Below are positions 42,373-51,542 of a DNA stretch of 64,000 bases, in pieces (position 1 is the first letter of the stretch; each line of letters opens with the position of its first letter). Source of the DNA: Acidisoma silvae (GTDB lineage: Bacteria; Pseudomonadota; Alphaproteobacteria; Acetobacterales; Acetobacteraceae). The stretch is taken from positions 186,001-250,000 of the forward strand of contig NZ_JAESVB010000006.1 in assembly GCF_020618775.1 (NCBI RefSeq). The letters run 5' to 3'. The translations under genes and the position numbers were made by a program. The notes below the pieces were generated by a model that worked only from the letters and a program-made list of their open reading frames with translations, ran no database searches and had not been told where the DNA came from.

Positions 42373-43656
42373 TCACAGCATCAGGTTGAGCGGTTCCTGG
42401 ATGATGGCCTTGAAAGCCTGCAACCATTCCGCGCCGAGCGCACCGTCTACCACACGGTGATCGACGGAAAGCGTCGCTGACATGACAGTTGCGATGGCCA
42501 GTTCGCCGTTCTTGACCACGGCGCGCGGTTCACCGGCCCCGACCGCCAGAATGGCGGCCTGCGGCGGATTGATGATGGCCTGGAAGTCCTTCACCCCGAA
42601 CATGCCGAGATTGGAGATGGAGAAGCCGCCGCCCTGGAATTCCTCCGGCTTCAGCTTGCCGGCCCGCGCCCGCAGGCCCAGGTCCTTCATCTCATTGCTG
42701 ATCGTCGCCAGGCCCTTCTGGTCGGCCTTACGGATGATGGGCGTGATCAACCCATCCGGGATGGCGACCGCGATGGAGATATCAACGTCGTCATAGAAGG
42801 CGACGCCCTCATCGGTGAAGCTGGCATTGACCTTGGGCACGCGGCGCAGCGCCAGCGCCGCCGCCTTGATGACCATGTCATTGACGGAGAGCTTGAAGGA
42901 CGAACCGCCGTCCTTGGAGGAGCGCGCATTGAGCTCTCCACGCAACTTCAGCAGCGCGTCGAGTTCCACATCCATCGTCAGATAGAAATGCGGAACGGTC
43001 TGCTTGCTCTCGGTCAGGCGCTTGGCGATGACCCGGCGCATGGTGGTATGCGGCACCAGCGTATGCGGCGCGGCGATGGGGGCTGCCTTCGGTGCGGGCG
43101 CGACGGGCTTCGGTGCCCCGGTAACGGCAGCCGGAGCCGGCGCGGCGGCAGCGGCCGGCGCGGCCTTGGCCCCCTCGACATCGACGCGGACGATGCGGCC
43201 GTTGGGGCCGGAACCCTTGACGGCGGAAAGGTCGATCCCCTTCTCCCCGGCAATGCGCTTGGCCAGCGGAGAGGCGAAAATCCGCGAACCCTTGTCATGG
43301 CCGTTCAAGGCCGGCACGGCACTCGGCGTCGCGGCGGCTTTCGGCGCTTCAGCGGCAGCCGGGGTTGCGGCGGCAGGGGCCGGCGCGGGCGCAGCGCCGC
43401 TCGGCACGGCCTCGCCTTCCTGCACCAGGATGGCGATCGGCGCATTGACCTTCACGGCTTCCGTGCCGTCGGCGACCAGGATTTTGCCCAGGATGCCTTC
43501 GTCCACGGCTTCCACTTCCATGGTCGCCTTGTCGGTCTCGATCTCGGCGATGACATCGCCGGCCTTCACTGCCTCGCCTTCCTTCTTGAGCCAGCGGGCG
43601 AGCGTACCCTCCGTCATGGTGGGGGACAGCGCCGGCATGAGGATATTGATGGCCAT
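42373..43656 (-). CDS. pdhC: Pyruvate dehydrogenase E2, dihydrolipoamide acetyltransferase
   Basis: Core of the pyruvate dehydrogenase complex. One lipoyl domain (about 1-80, lipoyl-Lys in [11 protein letters not shown]), a Pro/Ala-rich linker, the peripheral subunit-binding domain ([35 protein letters not shown]), a second linker, and the catalytic domain ending in [18 protein letters not shown], where DHRxxDG gives the catalytic His and Asp. 427 residues. It follows pdhB by 14 bases. Its lipoyl region is very similar at DNA level to that of pdhB. Confidence 0.96.
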   Translation of the reverse strand: MAINILMPALSPTMTEGTLARWLKKEGEAVKAGDVIAEIETDKATMEVEAVDEGILGKILVADGTEAVKVNAPIAILVQEGEAVPSGAAPAPAPAAATPAAAEAPKAAATPSAVPALNGHDKGSRIFASPLAKRIAGEKGIDLSAVKGSGPNGRIVRVDVEGAKAAPAAAAAPAPAAVTGAPKPVAPAPKAAPIAAPHTLVPHTTMRRVIAKRLTESKQTVPHFYLTMDVELDALLKLRGELNARSSKDGGSSFKLSVNDMVIKAAALALRRVPKVNASFTDEGVAFYDDVDISIAVAIPDGLITPIIRKADQKGLATISNEMKDLGLRARAGKLKPEEFQGGGFSISNLGMFGVKDFQAIINPPQAAILAVGAGEPRAVVKNGELAIATVMSATLSVDHRVVDGALGAEWLQAFKAIIQEPLNLML

Positions 43657-43670
43657 GGGCTTGCGCTCCC

Positions 43671-45029
43671 TCAGACGATCTTGCGAACGGCGTCGACGAC
43701 CCAGGCCGGCTGCGGCAGCGCCAGCTTTTCAAGATTGGCGGCATAAGGCAGCGGCACATCCAGCCCATGCACGCGAACCGGGGGGGCGTCCAGGTAATCG
43801 AAGCAGTTTTCCATGATCTGCATGGCAACTTCGGCGCCGATGCCGGCGAAGGGCCAGCCCTCTTCCACCGTTACCAGGCGGCTGGTCTTCTTGACGCTTT
43901 CCACGATGGTCGCGGTATCGAGCGGACGCAGGCTGCGCAGGTTGATGACCTCGGCGCTGATGCCCTGCTCGGCCAGCGCTTCGGCGGCCTGCATGGCAAC
44001 GCCGACCATGATGCTGAAGGCGACGATGGTGACGTGCTCGCCGCGCCGTTCGACCTTGGCCTTGCCGATGGGGAGAATGAAGTCCTCATCCGTGGGGCAG
44101 TCGAAGGTCTGGCCGTAGAGGATTTCGTTTTCCAGCACGATGACCGGGTTGGGGTCACGGATGGCGGCGCGCAGCAGGCCCTTGGCGTCCGCCGCCGACC
44201 AGGGGGAGACAACCTTCAGACCGGGGCAATGCGCGTACCAGGACGCATAGCACTGGCTGTGCTGGGCCGCGACGCGGGACGCCGCGCCATTGGGGCCACG
44301 GAAGGTGATGGGCGCGCCCATCTGGCCGCCGGACATATACAGCGTCTTGGCGGCGGAGTTGATGATCTGGTCTATCGCCTGCATGGCGAAGTTGAAGGTC
44401 ATGAATTCCACGATCGGCTTCAGCCCGCTCATGGCCGCGCCCACGGCCATGCCGGTGAAACCATGTTCGGTGATCGGCGTGTCGATGACGCGGCGAGGAC
44501 CGAATTCGTCCAGCAGGCCCTGGCTGATCTTATAGGCGCCCTGATACTGGGCGACTTCCTCACCCATCAGAAACACGTCGCCGTCACGGCGCATCTCGGC
44601 CGCCATGGCGTCACGCAGCGCTTCGCGGACGGTGATGGGCTTGGTGGCGCCCCAGTCCTTCTCCGGCGCGGCGGCCGCGACCGTGGGGGCCAAGCTCGGG
44701 GCGGAATTGGCGACGGGTGCCGGGGCTTCCGCCACCGGCGCAGGAGCTGCTGCCGGTGCGGCAGCGGCCGACGCGGCAGCGGCCGCGCCATTGCCGCCGA
44801 TTTCGGCGATCGGCGTGTTCACGGCCACGCCCTCGGTGCCTTCGGCGACGAGGATGGAGGAGAGCTTGCCCTCATCCACCGCTTCCACTTCCATCGTCGC
44901 CTTGTCGGTCTCGATTTCGGCGATGACATCGCCGGCCTTGATCTCATCGCCGACATTCTTGAGCCAGCGCGCGAGCTTGCCCTCTGTCATGGTGGGGGAC
45001 AGAGCGGGCATCAAAATCTGGGTCGCCAT
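43671..45029 (-). CDS. pdhB: Pyruvate dehydrogenase E1 beta subunit with lipoyl domain
   Basis: Beta half of the thiamine-diphosphate-dependent E1. Unusually for most bacteria but known in alphaproteobacteria, the E1 body is preceded by a complete lipoyl domain (about 1-80, [11 protein letters not shown]) and an Ala/Pro linker. The E1-beta part starts near [38 protein letters not shown] and includes [31 protein letters not shown]. The extra lipoyl domain lets E1 itself carry a swinging arm. 452 residues; five bases after pdhA. Confidence 0.96.
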   Translation of the reverse strand: MATQILMPALSPTMTEGKLARWLKNVGDEIKAGDVIAEIETDKATMEVEAVDEGKLSSILVAEGTEGVAVNTPIAEIGGNGAAAAASAAAAPAAAPAPVAEAPAPVANSAPSLAPTVAAAAPEKDWGATKPITVREALRDAMAAEMRRDGDVFLMGEEVAQYQGAYKISQGLLDEFGPRRVIDTPITEHGFTGMAVGAAMSGLKPIVEFMTFNFAMQAIDQIINSAAKTLYMSGGQMGAPITFRGPNGAASRVAAQHSQCYASWYAHCPGLKVVSPWSAADAKGLLRAAIRDPNPVIVLENEILYGQTFDCPTDEDFILPIGKAKVERRGEHVTIVAFSIMVGVAMQAAEALAEQGISAEVINLRSLRPLDTATIVESVKKTSRLVTVEEGWPFAGIGAEVAMQIMENCFDYLDAPPVRVHGLDVPLPYAANLEKLALPQPAWVVDAVRKIV

Positions 45030-45034
45030 AAGGA

Positions 45035-46045
45035 TCAGGCCTCCACCAGGATATCGGTCCAGAGTTCTTTGGGATCGGGTTCGGGGCTGGTCTGCGCGAA
45101 ATCCGCCGCATCCTGAACCACGGCCTTCACCGCATCGTCGATCTTCTTGATCTCGGCCTCGTCCACGCCTTGTGCGGTCAGCAGGTGATGCACGGCCTCG
45201 ATGCAGTCGCGCTCGCTGCGCATCTTCTGCACTTCCTCACGCGTGCGGTATTTCGCCGGATCGGACATGGAATGGCCGCGATAGCGGTAGGTCTTCATTT
45301 CGAGCAGGAAGGGGCCGTTGCCGGCGCGGCAATGGGCAATGGCCTGTTCCGCCGCTTCCTTGACGGCGACGACATCCATGCCGTCCACCTGCAGCCCGGG
45401 AATGCCCCAAGGGCTGCCGTTTTTGGAGAGGTCTTTCGACGCTGAGGCGCGCTCGACGCTGGTGCCCATGCCGTAGCGGTTATTCTCGATGACGAAGACG
45501 ACCGGCAGTTTCAGCAGGGCGGCGAGATTGAAGCTCTCGAACACCTGGCCCTGGTTGGACGCGCCTTCGCCGAAATAGGTGACGGACACATTGTCATTGC
45601 CGCGATACCAGTTGGCGAAGCCGAGGCCGGCGCCGATGGAGACCTGGGCGCCGACGATGCCGTGGCCGCCGTAGAAGCCGCGGGCCTTGCTGAACATATG
45701 CATGGACCCGCCCTTGCCGCGGGAATAGCCGGTCTCACGGCCGGTCAGCTCGGCCATGACGCCGCGCGCTTCCATGCCGGTGGCCAGCATATGGCCGTGG
45801 TCGCGATAGCTGGTGATGACCTGATCACCCTCCTTCAGCGCCGCCTGCAGGCCCACGACCACCGCCTCCTGGCCGATATAGAGATGGCAGAAGCCGCCGA
45901 TGAGCCCCATGCCGTAAAGCTGCCCCGCCTTCTCCTCAAACCGCCGGATCAGCAGCATGTCGTGATAGAAGCGGAGGAGGTCGTCCTTGCCCATTGATAC
46001 CTCGGGGGTTTTGGTCCGTTTGCGGGGTGCCGCTGCCTGGGCCAT
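45035..46045 (-). CDS. pdhA: Pyruvate dehydrogenase E1 alpha subunit
   Basis: Alpha subunit of E1, binding thiamine diphosphate. 336 residues from the ATG at 46045 (GGGAGAAG about 7 bases upstream); a longer frame to 46126 has no family similarity. [40 protein letters not shown] is the GDG-type cofactor motif, here GEGA, and [15 protein letters not shown] is the phosphorylation-loop region of the family. First gene of pdhA-pdhB-pdhC-GNAT-lpd-lipA-ratA. Confidence 0.96.
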   Translation of the reverse strand: MAQAAAPRKRTKTPEVSMGKDDLLRFYHDMLLIRRFEEKAGQLYGMGLIGGFCHLYIGQEAVVVGLQAALKEGDQVITSYRDHGHMLATGMEARGVMAELTGRETGYSRGKGGSMHMFSKARGFYGGHGIVGAQVSIGAGLGFANWYRGNDNVSVTYFGEGASNQGQVFESFNLAALLKLPVVFVIENNRYGMGTSVERASASKDLSKNGSPWGIPGLQVDGMDVVAVKEAAEQAIAHCRAGNGPFLLEMKTYRYRGHSMSDPAKYRTREEVQKMRSERDCIEAVHHLLTAQGVDEAEIKKIDDAVKAVVQDAADFAQTSPEPDPKELWTDILVEA

Positions 46046-46414
46046 GCTCTTCTCCCTGTCGCCGGTTCTAGGCCCGTCGTCGAAAACTCTGGTCCGACAC
46101 CTAGCCATTCCTGTCCGCCGCCACAAGTCGATGGCGAAAAAGCCTTATGTTGCAATGCAATATAAGACGTTAACTGATTTGTGGTTAAGTCCCTGATCGG
46201 CCTGTCCGGCGCCGGGCGGAGCTCGACACGGCATTACCCATCTGCCCCTTATTTCGACCGGTTGTTGCCGGAATCCGCGCCTTGCCTTCTCAACTCTTGC
46301 GGAAACGGGCTCTCGGCCCGCTGAAACAGTGAGGATTACGGCGCGGTGTAAAATTTTGTTGCAATTTCATTCCAAATTTTGTTAGTTAATCTAACATTTT
46401 GTGGCTGATATGCC
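46046..46414. other. pdhA / toxin-island divergent intergenic region
   Basis: 369 bases. The pdhA side holds a near-perfect 23-bp palindrome (46144-46166). The far side (46335-46405) is strikingly AT-rich, with AAATTTTGTT repeated at about 46351 and 46374 and a GTTAG-TTAAT-CTAAC hairpin, likely the promoter of the putative toxin gene. No gene was recognised. Confidence 0.6.
46144..46166. promoter_or_regulatory. Near-perfect palindrome upstream of pdh operon
   Basis: CTTAT at the left and ATAAG at the right enclose TTGCAATGCAA; 11-base arms around a central A with only one mismatched pair. It lies about 100 bases upstream of the pdhA ATG and falls between weak minus-strand elements TTAACG and CATAAG that could be -35 and -10. 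It fits an operator for a dimeric repressor. It does not match the E. coli PdhR site. Confidence 0.5.
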
Positions 46415-47554
46415 ATGCCAGAGACCGATCCGCCACCCTTCACGCATCTGCGCCTGCTCTTCTGCTTCGTGCCGAAGGGCGCAAGCCTGCCAGCCGATTG
46501 GGCCGCCGCCCATCCCGGTTCGATGAAATTTCCGGCGTCCTTGCGCATGCGTCCGGGCAGCGCTCTGCCGCCTGCATTGCTGCCGATCTCTCCGGGCGAC
46601 GATTGGCTGCCTCCGGACGAGACGGCCACCTCAGTGGCTCATGCCGACGCGCAGCAGTTCCAGCCGCATGACGCCCGATCGGTGGTACCGCGCATCGCCA
46701 GACCGCCCCGACAGCCGCCGCGCCTGCCAGCGCACCGGACGCCGATGCCTGGCACCTATACCGATCCCAAGACGCTGCTGGCGGCCTTCGGCGGCACGAC
46801 CGCGCGCGCTGAAGGCCGGGCCGTGCTGATCCGCTCGGCGCAGGTGATGTTGGATGAACTGGCAAGCCAGGAAGCCGCACGAGCGGCGGCTGTGGCCCTG
46901 GACAGTCTCGCGGAACTCGCCCCGCCACTTGCCGCTGGCGCGATCCTGCTGCGACCGGAGCCGGCCGGCGCGGGCGAGGAACAGGCGCTGCGCCACGCGT
47001 TGGTGGAACTCCGCGCGAAAGGCCAACGGTCTTTCGATATGCCGCCACCCAGTCCGCCTTTACCCGGTCTGGTGCCGCCGGACCAACCAAGACGCAAACC
47101 CGGCGAAAGCGGCTTCACGCCATCGCCACCCGCAAAACGGAATCCAGGCTACACTCCTGCCCTGCCACCGGTCCTCGTTCGCCCTGGCCGCCCCACGACC
47201 GAGAACAAGCCGATCATTCTCGACAGCAGGAAGGACGAACCAAGCTATAATGGCGAAACAGAGCTTTCTAGGATTTTAGTCCCAGGCGGAAAAAGAGTTG
47301 GATGGGTAGAAGGCTCGAATAAAAACGTGAGAACCGTCACACCTGACCAGTTCGAGAAAATTAAGCAGGAACTTCTCCAAGACGCTCGCGAACTTCAGAC
47401 AGATGAAAGCTACGATGGCGATATATATGAGTTGTCTGATGGTGAGATTTTCGGCATCCGCATGAGCGTTCAGCACGGAATAACCATCGATATTCACTAT
47501 TCAAAAACAACACGCATTAACCGAAACTTTAAAGTTCATCAAAATGCCCCCTGA
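46415..47554 (+). CDS. Putative polymorphic toxin with C-terminal toxin tip
   Basis: 379 residues without signal peptide or membrane segment. Residues 1-265 are Pro/Ala/Arg-rich and GC-rich, including a helical stretch (RAVLIRSAQVMLDELASQEAARAAAVALDSL) and a PPxP linker. From about residue 270 the DNA becomes AT-rich and the protein changes to a compact domain: GGKRVGWVEGSNKNVRTVTPDQFEKIKQELLQDA, SYDGDIYELSDGEIFGIRMS, HGITIDIHY and a final NFKVHQ. This order (RTVTP-x-F, Y-x-G, G-IR-S, TIDI, KVHQ) recalls a tip domain at the C-terminus of many bacterial polymorphic toxins, remembered without a search. The next gene overlaps by 11 bases, as expected for immunity. How it would be secreted is unknown. 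Confidence 0.6.
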   Translation: MPETDPPPFTHLRLLFCFVPKGASLPADWAAAHPGSMKFPASLRMRPGSALPPALLPISPGDDWLPPDETATSVAHADAQQFQPHDARSVVPRIARPPRQPPRLPAHRTPMPGTYTDPKTLLAAFGGTTARAEGRAVLIRSAQVMLDELASQEAARAAAVALDSLAELAPPLAAGAILLRPEPAGAGEEQALRHALVELRAKGQRSFDMPPPSPPLPGLVPPDQPRRKPGESGFTPSPPAKRNPGYTPALPPVLVRPGRPTTENKPIILDSRKDEPSYNGETELSRILVPGGKRVGWVEGSNKNVRTVTPDQFEKIKQELLQDARELQTDESYDGDIYELSDGEIFGIRMSVQHGITIDIHYSKTTRINRNFKVHQNAP

Positions 47555-47912
47555 GCCGATGCATCGATTGGACGATGTCACGCTGACCGAATGGATCAAC
47601 CTTGTTCCGGGGGAATTGCCGATCGACGCCGTAGGACTGTGGCAGATCATCCCTACCCTGCAACATGACTTTGGGCTTGAGGGCGAAAAACTGACCGAAG
47701 CCGTGAAACGTACCATAATCACGTTGATCCAGCATGGTGCAAAGCCGGTTCGCGGCGGCCGAGGCACCGGGCGTGACTGGATCGAACAACCTCATTACGG
47801 ATCAACCCCTGAAGAGATAGCCCGTAAAATCATCATTGAATGGAGCGGCTGGAGCTTCGCCGAACCTGCTCTCGGCGGCCTGTGGTTTGCTCTGCCGGAA
47901 CTGTTTGGCTGA
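47544..47912 (+). CDS. Putative immunity protein
   Basis: A 122-residue soluble protein starting inside the end of the upstream gene (ATG 47544; ATG 47559 is possible). It reads LTEWINLVPGELPIDAVGLWQIIP, FGLEGEKLTEAVKRTIITLIQHGAKPVRGG, YGSTPEEIARKIIIEW and ends GGLWFALPELFG. The domain seems conserved in character and the overlap and order (tip domain then small acidic protein) are typical of toxin-immunity pairs. No enzyme motif is visible. The function is inferred from position and remembered resemblance, not from a search. Confidence 0.55.
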   Translation: MPPEPMHRLDDVTLTEWINLVPGELPIDAVGLWQIIPTLQHDFGLEGEKLTEAVKRTIITLIQHGAKPVRGGRGTGRDWIEQPHYGSTPEEIARKIIIEWSGWSFAEPALGGLWFALPELFG

Positions 47913-48100
47913 ACACATGTCCCTAAGCATAGCGTCGCTTCATCCGATAATTCTAATCGATCAAATCTTGAACTATAATCAGCGGCGGTGAGGATGCAAA
48001 CGCGCTTCAACTTTCCCTTTCCGCTGAAGCGAAGAAACGCATAGCGGTTATTCTCAGCGAATTCAGAAGCCGCTTTCACAAGGAGGGGATACCCGCGCTC

Positions 48101-48304
48101 ATGTGGCTCGACTCATCTTTGAACAAGGGCGCGATTGAGTCACAGCCTGCCATCGGCTTGTACGACGAGAAAGATGATATCGCTCCTGGCGATTTACTGA
48201 TTGTGGACGGAATTGAGATAGCCATCGCCGTTGCGGATGATGATTTCATGCGCTTTCGCGGAAAGAATTTAGACTATGAAAGCGGACGCTTCGTACTGAG
48301 GTAA
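48101..48304 (+). CDS. Hypothetical protein, possibly 5'-truncated
   Basis: From the ATG at 48101 the frame encodes 67 residues (MWLDSSLNKGAIESQPAIGL, IAPGDLLIVDGIEIAIAVADDDF, LDYESGRFVLR). The same frame stays open and protein-like upstream to 47972 (ALQLSLSAEAKKRIAVILSE, FRSRFHKEGIPAL), yet that stretch contains no ATG, GTG or TTG. An AAGGAGG lies 14 bases before the ATG, which is far for a working site. Either translation begins at a rare codon upstream or the gene lost its 5' end. It may be a further immunity-like gene of the island. Family not recognised. Confidence 0.4.
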   Translation: MWLDSSLNKGAIESQPAIGLYDEKDDIAPGDLLIVDGIEIAIAVADDDFMRFRGKNLDYESGRFVLR

Positions 48305-48341
48305 ATATTTCACCTATTGCTTACCTTTGAAAAAAATCACC

Positions 48342-48599
48342 ATGGCAAATGTCTCATACAACGCCGCAAGTATGGCGTCCCGGCACAATCGCCGTGCCGT
48401 AGAAGAGAGCGAATTTTGCGGATGCTTCTATTGCTGCAAACTATTTGCACCGCACAAAATCATTGCTTGGACAGACGATGGCGCGACGGCCCTTTGTCCG
48501 TATTGCAGCGTCGATGCCGTTCTACCAACGAGAACCGTTGCCGTGACGGTGGAACTGCTCGCTGATCTGAAGAAGACGGCTTTCGGTTCCGGTCTTTAG
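48342..48599 (+). CDS. Small protein with paired Cys motifs (zinc-binding candidate)
   Basis: 85 residues from the ATG at 48342; a TTG at 48327 is a possible earlier start. The protein has CGCFYCCKLFAPHKIIAWTDDGATALCPYCSVDAVLP: two CxxC-type knuckles about 24 residues apart, separated by an F-P-x-I-x-x-W-x-D-x-G pattern. This layout occurs in small cytoplasmic proteins of unknown role that I recall from loci with polymorphic toxins and their immunity genes. It closes the accessory island and is followed by a REP-like hairpin. Confidence 0.6.
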   Translation: MANVSYNAASMASRHNRRAVEESEFCGCFYCCKLFAPHKIIAWTDDGATALCPYCSVDAVLPTRTVAVTVELLADLKKTAFGSGL

Positions 48600-48631
48600 T
48601 TTCGCGAACTTGTTTGGAATAGCCTCGTCCC

Positions 48632-48659
48632 CGTCATCCCCGCGCATGCGGGGATGACG
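48632..48659. repeat. REP-like single hairpin (related to 82-bp repeat)
   Basis: 28 bases, CGTCATCCCCGC at the left mirrored by GCGGGGATGACG at the right, nearly fully palindromic. It shares the CGTCAT-CCCGC arm with the 82-bp copies but lacks the second module. It lies between the convergent CxxC-protein and methyltransferase genes. Confidence 0.7.
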
Positions 48660-48685
48660 TTGCTGCGACAAAAACCCGACGGACG

Positions 48686-49459
48686 CTAGAACCCGCGCAC
48701 GACCTCGAAGGTCGCGACGTCGATCATGAAGCTGCCGTCGGCTTCGATGGCGAAATGCCGGCGCACGGGCTCCGCCATCGCGCCCTGCAAGGCGCGGATG
48801 GCGTTCGCCATCACCTCCGGCGTGCGCATCCGGGCGATCCAGGTCGTGAAATCCATGCGCAGGCGGTGCCGGCGCGTGGCCTGCACCATGAAGCCGCTAT
48901 CGGCCAAAGTGGCTTCCCATTCGCCAGCGCTGTAGTCCCGCACATGCGAGGTATCGCGCAGCACTTCCACCGATTGCAGATAGGTATCCAGCGCAGGCGC
49001 GCCGGGTGACACGACATCGATAAAGACGCCGCGACCGCCGGGACGCATGACGCGATGCGCCTCCTGCAGGCCGGCACGCCAGCCTGTCCAGTGATGCGCG
49101 CTGAAGCGCGAGACGACCCAGTCAAAACTGCCGTCCTCGAAGGGCAGCGCTTCGGCCTCACCCTGCTCGGTCAGCAGATTGTCCAAGCCGCGCTCGCCCG
49201 CCGCATGCGCCACGACGGACAGCATTTCCGGTGACAGGTCATAGGCCACGACCTCGCGCACGAAGGGCGCCGCCGCGAAGGACATATGCCCGCCGCCGCA
49301 GCCCATATCCAGCACGCGGCTGCCGGCCCCGTCTTCCACCAGCATGGCCGAGAAATGCGCCAGATCCTCGCCCTGCGCATGAACCGCACTGGTCAGATAT
49401 TCGGCGGCGCGCGGCCCGAACTGATTTTCGACCGTTTCCGCCTGGCTGATGCCGTTCAT
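48686..49459 (-). CDS. Class I SAM-dependent methyltransferase
   Basis: A 257-residue Methyltransf_11-type enzyme. Motif [18 protein letters not shown], motif II region [38 protein letters not shown] (motif IV) and [16 protein letters not shown] are clear. The overall pattern is close to UbiE/YcgJ-like enzymes, but the substrate is unknown. The ATG overlaps the leuA stop by four bases, so it is coupled to leuA. Confidence 0.88.
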   Translation of the reverse strand: MNGISQAETVENQFGPRAAEYLTSAVHAQGEDLAHFSAMLVEDGAGSRVLDMGCGGGHMSFAAAPFVREVVAYDLSPEMLSVVAHAAGERGLDNLLTEQGEAEALPFEDGSFDWVVSRFSAHHWTGWRAGLQEAHRVMRPGGRGVFIDVVSPGAPALDTYLQSVEVLRDTSHVRDYSAGEWEATLADSGFMVQATRRHRLRMDFTTWIARMRTPEVMANAIRALQGAMAEPVRRHFAIEADGSFMIDVATFEVVRGF

Positions 49460-51150
49460 TTCGCCACTCCCATATCGCTGTCGGCGTTATTGGCGGCGCT
49501 CAGCACCGCGCGCATGGACGCCTCGCCGCTATCGACGTCGATACCGACGCCGAAGACGGATTTGCCATCCGGCAGCACGCATTCGACATAGGCCGCCGCC
49601 TGCGTGCCGGACCCGGTGCCGATGGCATGTTCGTCGTAATTGACGATATCCAGATGCATACCGAAATTGGTGTTCAGCGCATCGACGAAGCTGGACAGCG
49701 GACCATTGCCCTGGCCGGTGATGCTGCGCGTCTGCCCGTCGACCTCGACGCGGCCGGTAAAGGTGCGCGGCGCGCCGGACTTATCAACACCCGAGACGCT
49801 GTAATCGACCAGCGAGAAGCGCCCCGACCCGTCCAGACCATAGGTGTGACGGAAGGCTTCCACGATGACCGCCGTCGTCGTCTCGCGCTTCGTGCGGTCG
49901 GCAATTTCCTGCACGACGCGGCTGAAGGCGATCTGAAACCGGCGCGGCAGGCGCAGGCCCTGATCCTGCTCCAGCACCCAGGCGACGCCGCCCTTGCCGG
50001 ACTGGCTGTTGACGCGAATGACGGCCTCGTACGAGCAGCCGATATCCGCCGGATCGATGGGCAGATAAGGCACTTCCCAGATGGCATCGTTCTGCTTCTT
50101 GCGGGCGGCGAAACCCTTCTTGATCGCATCCTGATGCGATCCCGAGAAAGCGGTGAAGACCAGTTCGCCCGCATAGGGATGACGCGGATGGACCGCGATC
50201 TGGTTGCAATGCTCCACCGTGCTGACGACCTTCCGCATGTCCGAAAAATCCAGCTCCGGATCGACGCCCTGGGTGTACATATTCATCGCCATGGTGACGA
50301 TATCGACATTGCCGGTACGCTCGCCATTGCCGAACAGGCAGCCCTCAACACGATCGGCGCCCGCCATCAGGCCCAGTTCGGCCGCCGCGATGCCGGTGCC
50401 GCGATCATTATGCGGATGCAGAGAGATGATGGCGCAATCGCGCCGGGTCATAGTCCGGCAGAACCATTCGATCTGATCGGCATGAACGTTCGGCGTCGCC
50501 ACTTCCACCGTCGCCGGCAGGTTGAGGATGATCGGGCGTTCCGGCGTCGGCTGCCAGACATCCATCACCGCTTCGCAGATTTCCAGCGCGAATTCCGGCT
50601 CGGTGAAGGAAAACGTCTCGGGCGAATACTGATAGGTCCAGATCGTTTCCGGGTGCTGTTCCGTGAGTTCCTTGATCAGCTTCGTGCCGGATACCGCCAG
50701 CGCGATGGTGCCGGCCTTGTCCTGATTGAAGACCAGGCGGCGGAAGACTTCGGACGTCGCGTTATACAGATGCACGATGGCGCGATGCGCGCCGGCCAGG
50801 CTTTCGATCGTCGGGCGGATCAGCTCTTCCCGGCTTTGCGTCAGAACCTGGATGGCGACGTCTTCCGGGATCAAATTGCCGTCGATCAGGCTGCGGACGA
50901 AATCGTAATCGGTCTGGGAGGCGGAAGGGAAACCGACTTCGATTTCCTTGAAGCCGGTCTTGATCAGCAGGTCGAAGAAGCGGCGCTTGCGCTCCCCGTC
51001 CATGGGGTCGATCAGCGACTGATTGCCGTCGCGCAGGTCAACCGCGCACCAGCGCGGCGCGTGGGTGATGCGCTTGCTGGGCCATTGCCGGTCCGGCAGG
51101 TCGACGGTCGCGAAGGGGCGGTATTTGGAAGCCGGATTGGTGATCATCAT
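49456..51150 (-). CDS. leuA: 2-isopropylmalate synthase (long LeuA type)
   Basis: First committed step of leucine synthesis: acetyl-CoA plus 2-oxoisovalerate to 2-isopropylmalate. The 564-residue protein is of the long type ([58 protein letters not shown]). The HMGL-like barrel has the metal-site HxH in [12 protein letters not shown] and [16 protein letters not shown]; the C-terminal regulatory domain (about 430-564) should bind leucine for feedback inhibition. The Leu-rich leader peptide 240 bases upstream suggests attenuation. Start ATG at 51150 or the adjacent ATG. Confidence 0.95.
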   Translation of the reverse strand: MMITNPASKYRPFATVDLPDRQWPSKRITHAPRWCAVDLRDGNQSLIDPMDGERKRRFFDLLIKTGFKEIEVGFPSASQTDYDFVRSLIDGNLIPEDVAIQVLTQSREELIRPTIESLAGAHRAIVHLYNATSEVFRRLVFNQDKAGTIALAVSGTKLIKELTEQHPETIWTYQYSPETFSFTEPEFALEICEAVMDVWQPTPERPIILNLPATVEVATPNVHADQIEWFCRTMTRRDCAIISLHPHNDRGTGIAAAELGLMAGADRVEGCLFGNGERTGNVDIVTMAMNMYTQGVDPELDFSDMRKVVSTVEHCNQIAVHPRHPYAGELVFTAFSGSHQDAIKKGFAARKKQNDAIWEVPYLPIDPADIGCSYEAVIRVNSQSGKGGVAWVLEQDQGLRLPRRFQIAFSRVVQEIADRTKRETTTAVIVEAFRHTYGLDGSGRFSLVDYSVSGVDKSGAPRTFTGRVEVDGQTRSITGQGNGPLSSFVDALNTNFGMHLDIVNYDEHAIGTGSGTQAAAYVECVLPDGKSVFGVGIDVDSGEASMRAVLSAANNADSDMGVAK

Positions 51151-51349
51151 GGCAGTCTCTAGTCCTCTAGTCCTTCAGGGCAGCGTCAGGCGGATCAGGA
51201 CGGCGTCATACGGTCGCGGGCTGGCCGTTCAGCGCACGCGACCGCATCGAAGTCGCGGCAGCGCACGCCTGGGCATCCAAGCGGTGTGGCGATGAGGGCA
51301 GAGACGAGACATGGGTCGGATACTTCCGGCAACGACGATCGGTGAGGCA

Positions 51350-51366
51350 GCGCGGATTGTCCGCGC
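51350..51366 (-). promoter_or_regulatory. leuA leader hairpin
   Basis: On the transcribed strand GCGCGGA-CAA-TCCGCGC is a perfect 7-bp stem with a 3-base loop, 23 bases after the leader-peptide stop. A weaker CCTCT-GAA-AGAGG stem overlaps the leader stop. The two could take part in an attenuation switch; no clear T-run follows. Confidence 0.4.
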
Positions 51367-51388
51367 GCGGCAGAACAAACGGCCTCTT

Positions 51389-51457
51389 TCAGAGGACCGC
51401 GGTGGTAAGTCGCCGAAGGAGCGCAAGCGCGCTCGTGGGGATGTTCTGCATCGTCAT
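51389..51457 (-). CDS. Putative leuA leader peptide (22 aa)
   Basis: ATG at 51457 (or the in-frame ATG two codons later) opens MTMQNIPT followed by SALALLRRLTTAVL and TGA. Five of the last 12 residues are leucine, as expected for a peptide that senses charged tRNA-Leu in ribosome-mediated attenuation; leucine leaders before leuA are known in other proteobacteria. It lies 238 bases upstream of leuA on the same strand and is followed by a GC-rich hairpin. The Shine-Dalgarno is weak. Confidence 0.6.
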   Translation of the reverse strand: MTMQNIPTSALALLRRLTTAVL

Positions 51458-51542
51458 AACGACGAGACCGTGCCTTCGCGGCAAGGTTCACGCAACCAAA
51501 GGTCGCGCAGGTGTCCTATGCGCGCAGGTTTATTCCGCGACT

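Noticed and set aside
43004-43816. Ala-rich plus-strand frame opposite pdhC
   Set aside because: Antisense of the Ala/Pro linker and lipoyl coding sequence; no independent support.
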